From positions 1 through 64,000 of the forward strand of contig MU266345.1 in NCBI GenBank assembly GCA_021014945.1: a DNA stretch of 64,000 nt, read 5' to 3'. This document shows positions 57,291 through 64,000 of the stretch, one piece after another. The translations under genes and the position numbers were made by a program. The DNA is from Leucogyrophana mollusca (taxonomy: Eukaryota; Basidiomycota; Agaricomycetes; Boletales). Under the pieces are notes generated by a model, which had not been told where the DNA came from, made no database searches, and saw only the letters and a list, made by a program, of their open reading frames with translations. Position 1 is the stretch's first letter. Every line of letters starts with the position of its first letter.

Positions 57291-59020
57291 ATGGACCCGG
57301 AGGAAGACAACCAGACTCTCAAGAACCTTGCTGTTGTGGCGCCTCCAGACAGTACTGGAATCGAAATTATCGTTGTCGGATGTGGTTATGGCGGTCTCGC
57401 TTGCGCCATCGAATGTAAGCGCAAGGGCCATAAAGTCACCATCTTGGAGAAAATCCCAGAATTCAAAGTGCTCGGTGAGCTTCTCTGCCATCAGAATAAC
57501 GCGGGAGTTCGCTGACATCGAGGCCTATAGGTGATGTACGTGCACTCATGCGTTAATTTCGATATCAGCTGACGTTCTGCAGGTCATCAGTCTTGGGCCT
57601 AACGCGGGACGGGTTTTGCAACGATGGGGCATACACGATAGGTACATCCATTTTCTCCCAGTTCGCTCGAGTGCTTATCATGTGTCTGACAGAATATGGC
57701 CTATCTGCCGCCACGTAAATACTCTTATTCTCCACAACTATAGGGGCGAGATCGTTAGGGAACAACCCCTCCCACTTCCACTATGGGGAGCTTATGGCTA
57801 TGATGGGCATCGAGCCGAGATGCATCAGGTCATCTACGATTATGCGGTATCTATCGGTGTTGACATCCGCTTCGACCATGGCGTGGAGGCCTATTATGAA
57901 GACGAGGCAAACGGAAAGGCTGGCGTAATTGTTAAAGGCACGAAGTTCGAAGCAGACCTGGTAGTCGCTGCCGATGGTGTAAAAAGCCAAGCTAGACATT
58001 ACATTCTTGTGAGTAATTCACCTCCTCTCACAACAGTACTATAGGTGACCTCCCGCAGGGGTACGATGACAAACCCAGAGCTTCCGGCTATGCTATATTC
58101 CGCGCTTGGTTTGATGCCAAGGAACAAGGCGTCGACCAAGATCCTTTGACAGACTATCTCTGCAAGGATGGTGACTCTTTCTATGGATGGATAGGTGAGT
58201 GGTCTGATTCAGCTGAGCACCCATATTTATTTGAACTGTCGTTAGGCAGGGATGTGCACTTCTTGGCGTCTTCTACTCGAGGAGGCACGGAGATTTCATG
58301 GGTCATAACTCGCAAGTAAGGACCGTCCGGTTTGGTGTTTGGCCCTTGGCGTGATCTTTTATCTCTAATTTGCAGAAACGACTTCGAAATCTCTGACTCT
58401 TGGTCCTTCCCTGGTAAAATGGAAGATGTCCTTGCAGTCGTCGATGGCTGGGACCCTCGATGCGCTGCTATCCTTTCGAAGGCACCTTCTTGTATCGATT
58501 GGAAACTCATCATCCATGATCCCCTTCCGACGTGGATAAGCAAGACGACACGAGTAGTGCTAATTGGAGACGCTGCTCATCCCTTCTTACCGTGGGTTCA
58601 TTTCGCCTGGATTAAAAAAGTATACTCACCTCCACGCAGGACGAGCCAACAAGGTGGCTCTCAAGCTATCGAAGACGGGGTTACGCTGGCAGCAGTTCTG
58701 CAGCTCGCCGGGAAAGACAACGTGCCTCTGGCGGTGAGATCCTGGGAGAAAATCCGGTATGTAGCCCTTGTCCCACTCCTCTAGCTGTACTCATATTTGG
58801 CCTTAGGTACCAGCGAGTTCGTAAAAGTCAGCTCATGGGTGAAGAAGTTCGCAACAAATGGCATCAGTCGAAGCCTGAAGATCGGGGAGAGAGCTTGGAT
58901 ATGCCGAGACCCGAATGGCTATTCGCCTTCGATGCGGAAGCTCATGCGTATACAGTGTATGATGCAGTTGCGAGAGATATCCAGGAGAATGGCTACCAGC
59001 TACCCACATTGCCTGTGTAG
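57291..59020 (+). CDS. FAD-dependent monooxygenase 1 (salicylate-hydroxylase-like)
   Basis: This is a single-component aromatic-ring-type flavin monooxygenase. Exon 1 (57291-57474) ends LEKIPEFKVLG with the FAD-binding GCGYGGLACAIECKRKGHKV. A 5-nt micro-exon (57531-57535, GTGAT) completes Gly-Asp, and exon 3 starts at 57583 with VISLGPNAGRVLQRWGIHDR. The NADPH/FAD DG motif is ADLVVAADGVKSQARHYIL and the FAD-ribityl GD motif is RVVLIGDAAHPFLP. It ends EKIRYQRVRKSQLMGEEVRN...GYQLPTLPV. The product is about 445 residues, with normal length and every motif intact. Substrate unknown. It is the first of three tandem paralogues. Confidence 0.88.
57531..57535 (+). other. 5-nt micro-exon in monooxygenase 1
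   Basis: GTGAT lies between an acceptor (CCTATAG, ending 57530) and a donor (GTACGTG, from 57536). It is needed to keep frame between KVLG (57474) and VISLGPN (57583): the phase-1 base G plus GT-GAT gives Gly-Asp. The two other paralogues need an equivalent exon. Confidence 0.7.
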
Positions 59021-59534
59021 AGTCCACCAGCACTACTGTTAACTCACCGGGAAATCACGAAACAAATAAATAAATAGAACCATCGAATGAGTTAGCTAAC
59101 TTTAAGACTGCCACCCGCGCTCAGTTCTTTTCTCAAAGGTTCGAAAAGCAGTCACCCTCCTTTCTTCCGTCAGGCCTCTGCTTCGATATCTACACCTTGT
59201 CTGATTGTCTTGATCGAGCATTTTCCAGGAAATTCGTTTTGGAGCCGAGCCCCGACGCTCTGGGAATATACTGAGGTCTGGATGTTGCACACGACTTGAT
59301 GAGCCTCGTGCTCTCATGAACATGGATTAATTATCTGGCGAGTTTTGCGGAACCAATCCGTTAGACTCGCACGAACCGTTCTTCGACCCGAGTATCGCGT
59401 GCGATTGTGATTAAAGAGGGAGGACTGACTCGAAGAGCAGAAGTCTGGGGTCGTCCACTGACGTCTATTGCAAGTACTCCAGCCCGGGGCGTCACATTTC
59501 TTTCGACCTTTGTATTCGCTTCGCTTGGGGAAAT
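59021..59534. other. spacer between monooxygenase 1 and 2
   Basis: Terminator and promoter space, head to tail. No gene is seen. Confidence 0.5.
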
Positions 59535-61266
59535 ATGCACGCCAACTTTGAACGCATCGCGCCTGCTGGGAGTACTGGCATCAAGGTTGTGATTGTCGGA
59601 GCCGGGTATGGTGGCCTTGGATGTGCCATTGAATGTATCCGGAAAGGTCATGACGTGGTTGTGCTCGAGAAGTTCTCCGAATTGAAGATACAGGGTGCGT
59701 TTTCGTCCCTGCTGGGTTGTGGTACTTTTGCTGAAAGGCATTGTCTTTGCAGGCGACGTAAGTCGAATCAAGTTGGACTCGACGCATCTTTCTTACCCGA
59801 AATGTGTCCAGATCCTCAGTTTGGGACCGAACGCTGGTCGCATCCTGGCGAGATGGGGGCTGCATGACAAGTGATTCAGCTCCAACGATTTCTCTATCGC
59901 AAGGACTAATCTTGTCATGCAGGATTTGGCCCATTTGCGGACACCATCCTGGTCTGAATCTCCATAACTACAAGGGAGAGAAGATTCGTTTCCAGGCGTC
60001 CGTACAACCTTTGTTTGGCGCGTATAGTTACAACGGACATCGCGCCGAGATCCATCAAGTGTTATTCGATCACGCTGTGTCTCTCGGTGTCCGGATTCGA
60101 ATGGGCCAGGAGGTGGTATCATACTGGGAGAACGATGAGCGCAAGTCCAGTGGAGTTGTATTGCGTGGAGGAGAGTATATCGAAGCCGATTTAGTTGTTG
60201 CTGCTGACGGTGTCAGGAGTCAGGCGAGGCGATATATCTTGGTACATTTATCGCATTTCATCGCGATTCTATTTGCTGAACTTTGTCACCGCAGGGTTAT
60301 AACGATAAGCCCAAGACATCGGGATACGCATTGTATCGTGCGTGGTTTGATGCGGCGGAGAACGGGGTCGACAAAGATCCTCTCACAAATTACTTGTGCA
60401 CGGATGGCGACGTCTTTTATGGATGGATAGGTAAGTCACAACTGACGCCACGCACCAACTACTAACATGGTTGCAGGACAAGATGTCCACATGCTAGCCT
60501 CATCGAGCCGCAATGGAAAAACGATATCCTGGGTAATCACTCACAAGTGCGTCGCAGACACTGCATCTTGTTTACATGTCCTAAAGCTCTCGGTTATACA
60601 GGGATGACACTGACCTCCAGGATACATGGTCTTTCCCCGGAAAAACGGAAGATGTAGTCAAGATCGTTGCGGGGTGGGACCCGCGATGTGCTGCCATCCT
60701 CTCCAAAGCTCCTTCCTGCATCGATTGGAAGCTCATCGTTCACGATCCTCTTCCCACCTGGATCAGCAAGTCTGGAAGAGTTATTCTAGTCGGCGACGCC
60801 GCACATCCATTTTTGCCGTGCGTCTTCCCGCCATCGGTTTGTAAGATGGGTAATAACATTGGAATTTCCCGGTGATTTCCAGCACGAGTGCACAGGGTGC
60901 CTCGCAGGCTATCGAAGACGGGGTCACGCTGGCTGTGACTTTGCAGCTTGCGGGAAAGAACGACGTCCCACTTGCAGTGAAGTCCTGGGAGAATATTCGG
61001 TATGTTTTGGTGACTCTTTTCTCATGACAACTTTCATAGCATTGACATGTCATAGGTATCAACGCGTAAGAAACAGTCAGCTTATGGGCGAGTCGACCAG
61101 AGACAAATGGCATCAAGCCAAACCGGACGACAAGGGAGAACATTTAGATATGCCTCGACCAGAATGGCTGTTCGCTTTCGACGCTGAGGCCCATGCATAC
61201 TCAGTTTACGATGGGGTAGCTAGGGAGATAGCGGAGAAAGGCTATCAGTTACCCACGCTCCCCTAA
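59535..61266 (+). CDS. FAD-dependent monooxygenase 2, tandem paralogue
   Basis: The same layout as its neighbours. Exon 1 (59535-59694) carries GAGYGGLGCAIECIRKGHDV and ends FSELKIQG. A 5-nt micro-exon GCGAC (59753-59757) and exon 3 from 59812 (ILSLGPNAGRILARWGLHDK) follow. The DG motif is ADLVVAADGVRSQARRYIL and the GD motif is RVILVGDAAHPFLP. The C-terminus is RVRNSQLMGESTRDKWHQAK and DGVAREIAEKGYQLPTLP with TAA 61264-61266. Between DG and GD, KPKTSGYALYRAWFDAAENG corresponds to the same block in the others. All motifs intact; substrate unknown. Confidence 0.88.
59753..59757 (+). other. 5-nt micro-exon in monooxygenase 2
   Basis: GCGAC, flanked by TTTGCAG and GTAAGT, joins KIQ(G) and ILSLGP in frame as Gly-Asp. 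Confidence 0.7.
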
Positions 61267-61764
61267 TGCGGGTCGTTAAGCTCACAAGTTCGGGACATAT
61301 TCACTAATTATGCATACGATCCTACAGCTGTGATCCGTCGCGTTTGATCTCGGACGCGACCTTCGGACCAAATCAATTGAGGGTGTTACTCTTGCTTGCT
61401 TTCCGCATGACAATAAATTACTGAGGGTGAAATTCGGCTGAGTCCATGATCCCATGGTATGCTCGGTGTTCAGTTGGCAATAACGCGTCAGTAGCATGCC
61501 GTTTTTCTACCCCTTTCGCTGATAATTTTGGGCTACAGATCGTCTAATAATCCACGCCGATGCTCGTGCCATCTGTCAGACTTCCGGCTCCTGCCCTGAG
61601 AAGCCTGTGCCCTCTTTACCTCATGTCCGAGCTATCGCACAATAAATGTGCTGTGCCCCGCTCATCGGGCCAGTACAAAGCTCGCACATAAAGACAGTCC
61701 TAAAGCTGGATTCCCCCGATTTTTACCCTTCTCCGCGAGGCTGAACTGACCGATACCACACAAT
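61267..61764. other. spacer between monooxygenase 2 and 3
   Basis: No gene is seen. The last 100 bases should hold the third gene's promoter. Confidence 0.5.
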
Positions 61765-63451
61765 ATGCCACACCAAACCACACCCCCTGACGGTGAACAC
61801 ACTCAAATTATCATTGTAGGTGCTGGATATGCGGGCCTCGCATGCGCGATTGAGTGTAAGAGGAAAGGCCACCAAGTCCTAGTTCTGGAGAAAGTCCAGA
61901 AATTCAAGGTTCTAGGTCTGTCCACCACTTGTTCCGTCTTTCATGTCCTAATGTCTTCGCACAGGCGACGTGCGTTTTTTCTGTTATGTATGGTAGACGC
62001 TTCACTCACAGGTTCCCAGGTTATCAGTCTCGGTTCAAATGCGGGGCGCATAATAGCCAGATGGGGTCTTCATGACAAGTAGGTACTGTCGATTTCGGGT
62101 GGATATATCTTAATCCTTCGGTACAGACTGTGGGACATTTGTGGACATGCCCCCGCTCTCAAATTGCACGACTACCGAGGCGAGCTGATCCAGGTCCAGC
62201 CATTACCTCAGCCGCTTTTTGGTGCCTATGCCTACAACGGACATCGTGCACAGATCCACGAAGTCCTATTTCAGTATGCATTATCCATCGGTGTTGAGAT
62301 TCGCATGGATCAGGACGTGGGTGGGTATTGGGAAAGTGCGGAGACTAATAAAGCTGGTGTTTTCGTACAAGGCGAGAAATTGGAGGCTGATGTGGTTGTC
62401 GCTGCGGACGGAATCAAGAGTCAGGCAAGACAGTTTATTCTGGTAAGAGGGGCGGTCTCTGGTTACATCGCTGTCAAAGCCTCATAATGTTTAGGGATAT
62501 CGCGACAATCCCAGGCCTTCCGGTTATTCTATCTATAGGGCGTGGTTCGATGCCGTAGAACACGGTATCGATACTGACACGTTGACGGACTTTCTGTGCA
62601 AAGACGGAGACGTATTATATGGGTGGATAGGTCAGTTGCTGCCGAACTTCAGCGCTCTCTGGCTGACACACCTTCACTTTCAGGTCAAGATGTGCACTTC
62701 CTGACGTCGTCCCAACGCCAAGGAAAATCGATTTCATGGGTGATCACTCACAAGTTCGTCGGTTTTGCCCTTCATCGAGTAAATATCTCATTATATTCCA
62801 AGGGACAATACTGACATCCAAGACGGCTGGTCATTCCCGGGTAAGATAGAAGACGTACTGCGTATAGTCGAAGGGTGGGACCCTCGATGCGCTGCAATTA
62901 TATCGAAGGCACCGTCTTGCATTGACTGGAAGCTTATCGTTCATGACCCTCTCCCGACGTGGCTAAGCAAGGGGGCACGAGTTGTACTAATCGGAGACGC
63001 GGCCCATCCGTTTTTACCGTTAGTTTTTTGCAAGTTGTTGCGCGTCAGCTGATTAAGGGGTTCGCAGGACGAGTGTGCAGGGCGCATCTCAAGCTGTTGA
63101 GGATGGTGTGACACTAGCTGTCACGCTCAAGCTGGCGGGAAAAGGCGATGTACCTCTTGCGACGAGGACGTGGGAGGCGATTCGGTATGTCCACGCCCCT
63201 TACCTGCTGCTGTAATTCCGTTATGATTTCTCCTTAACAGCTATCAGCGAGTGCGTAAAAGTCAGCTACTGGGCGAGTCCACGCGGGATAAATGGCACCG
63301 CGCGAAGCCCGGAGACAATGGGGAGGATTTGGACCTACCAATGCCCGAATGGTTGCACGCTTTCGACGCTGAAGAACACGCCTACTCCGTTTACGACGGG
63401 ATTGCAAAATCGATTCTTGAAAAAGGATATCTACTTCCGACGATCCCATGA
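61765..63451 (+). CDS. FAD-dependent monooxygenase 3, tandem paralogue
   Basis: Exon 1 (61765-61915) encodes MPHQTTPPDGEH and the FAD motif GAGYAGLACAIECKRKGHQV. The 5-nt micro-exon is GCGAC (61965-61969), and exon 3 begins at 62020 with VISLGSNAGRIIARWGLHDK. The middle block FGAYAYNGHRAQIHEV, DG motif ADVVVAADGIKSQARQFIL, GYRDNPRPSGYSIYRAWFD and GD motif RVVLIGDAAHPFLP are all intact. It ends RVRKSQLLGESTRDKWHRAK and KGYLLPTIP with TGA 63449-63451. The first intron donor is GTCTGT, weaker than in the other two copies. Substrate unknown. Confidence 0.87.
61965..61969 (+). other. 5-nt micro-exon in monooxygenase 3
   Basis: GCGAC, flanked by TCGCACAG and GTGCGT, joins KVL(G) and VISLGS in frame as Gly-Asp, as in paralogue 2. 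Confidence 0.7.
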
Positions 63452-64000
63452 CCGGGATCAAAGAGATGGATATTCGAATATTGAAACCATTGTGTAGACA
63501 GTGATTTGAAGGACAACCGAGAGCTTGAAAGATTGTGTCAGAAGTTTGGGCCCCACCGCATCTATCATTGGTCATTTCCATTTTTTCAAATGCTGTGAAT
63601 GCCCTCGTCAATAGTATAGTCCAGGCGAGTGTGCAGGTACTTAAGCATGGTCACACTCCTGTCGATCGTCAGAAGCATTCACTCGGATTGGAATCTCCAG
63701 TGCCTTTTCTTGCTTACCTTTGACCCATCTGGACCCGCTGCTGCCCACAACCCAGTCACTGAGTTAGAATCAAATTGAGCTGTAATCCAAGTGAAAACTT
63801 TGCTGGCGTGGCTTACCATCTGCAGCGCCCCAGGTGTATCATGAGTCTGGTCATGCCCAATCGGCTATAGTTCGGTGGATTTCCACTTTCTAGTTAGTTC
63901 CCGGGAAAGATCCAGGCATTGAGTAGGATGGCGTTCAGCATGCCATCGAGGAACCACTGACTTGATTCTCGCATCAGGCTAACTCCTGGTATGCCACCCA
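63452..64000. other. downstream of the monooxygenase triplet, no gene seen
   Basis: The frames here are short and I recognise nothing. A fourth copy could begin beyond the window but none starts inside it. Confidence 0.5.

Overview
The window reads as nuclear DNA of a filamentous basidiomycete, most likely an agaricomycete. Almost every recognisable gene is cut by many 47-65 nt introns with GT(A/G)-AG borders. The housekeeping genes look fungal (APN2, kinesin-14, mitochondrial MRPS29/DAP3, eL33, ArgJ-type ornithine acetyltransferase, prephenate dehydrogenase, peroxisomal thiolase). Several families are typical of agaricomycetes (seven-TM proteins ending in an SQIQ/FRV segment, helical-TM-WD40 proteins, zinc-knuckle/PARP-like proteins). 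All exon models are my reading of splice signals plus conserved protein motifs; no search was run.

Layout. 0-16 kb is an accessory, gene-poor region. It holds a truncated divergent ORF, a small coiled-coil gene, a UstYa-like (DUF3328) gene with an apparent one-base frameshift, a seven-TM protein, a GNAT acetyltransferase, two clearly paralogous tiny secreted peptides ending in Cys-Pro-Phe (7100-7999), a third secreted peptide (10008-10313), and an ADP-ribosylation-type group. That group is a NADAR gene (minus), divergent from a zinc-knuckle plus PARP-like gene (plus), followed by a zinc-knuckle-only relative. A Bud20/ZNF593-type ribosome-biogenesis factor closes this part. 16.4-20.6 kb is a large helical, membrane-anchored WD40 gene. 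21.8-47.3 kb is a compact conserved block: APN2, kinesin-14, MRPS29, eL33, ArgJ, TYR1, a 1,170-residue low-complexity protein, a single-TM protein and a Zn2Cys6 transcription factor. Much of it (about 25-43 kb) is markedly G/C-rich at third codon positions. 47-57 kb is sparse, with one HSL-type alpha/beta hydrolase and one peroxisomal 3-ketoacyl-CoA thiolase. 57.3-63.5 kb is a head-to-tail triplet of FAD monooxygenases that share exon structure, including a 5-nt micro-exon.

Most interesting. (1) The divergent NADAR / zinc-knuckle-PARP pair looks like a eukaryotic write-and-erase ADP-ribose module, since NADAR proteins include ADP-ribosyl-guanine hydrolases. (2) The two secreted peptides share a phase-1 intron and the C-terminal pattern D-G-x-L-x-P-x(1,2)-C-P-F-stop, and lie 5-6 kb from a UstYa-like gene, the class of enzyme that modifies fungal ribosomal peptides. 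(3) A 5-base exon is kept in all three monooxygenase paralogues. None of these is proven by sequence alone.
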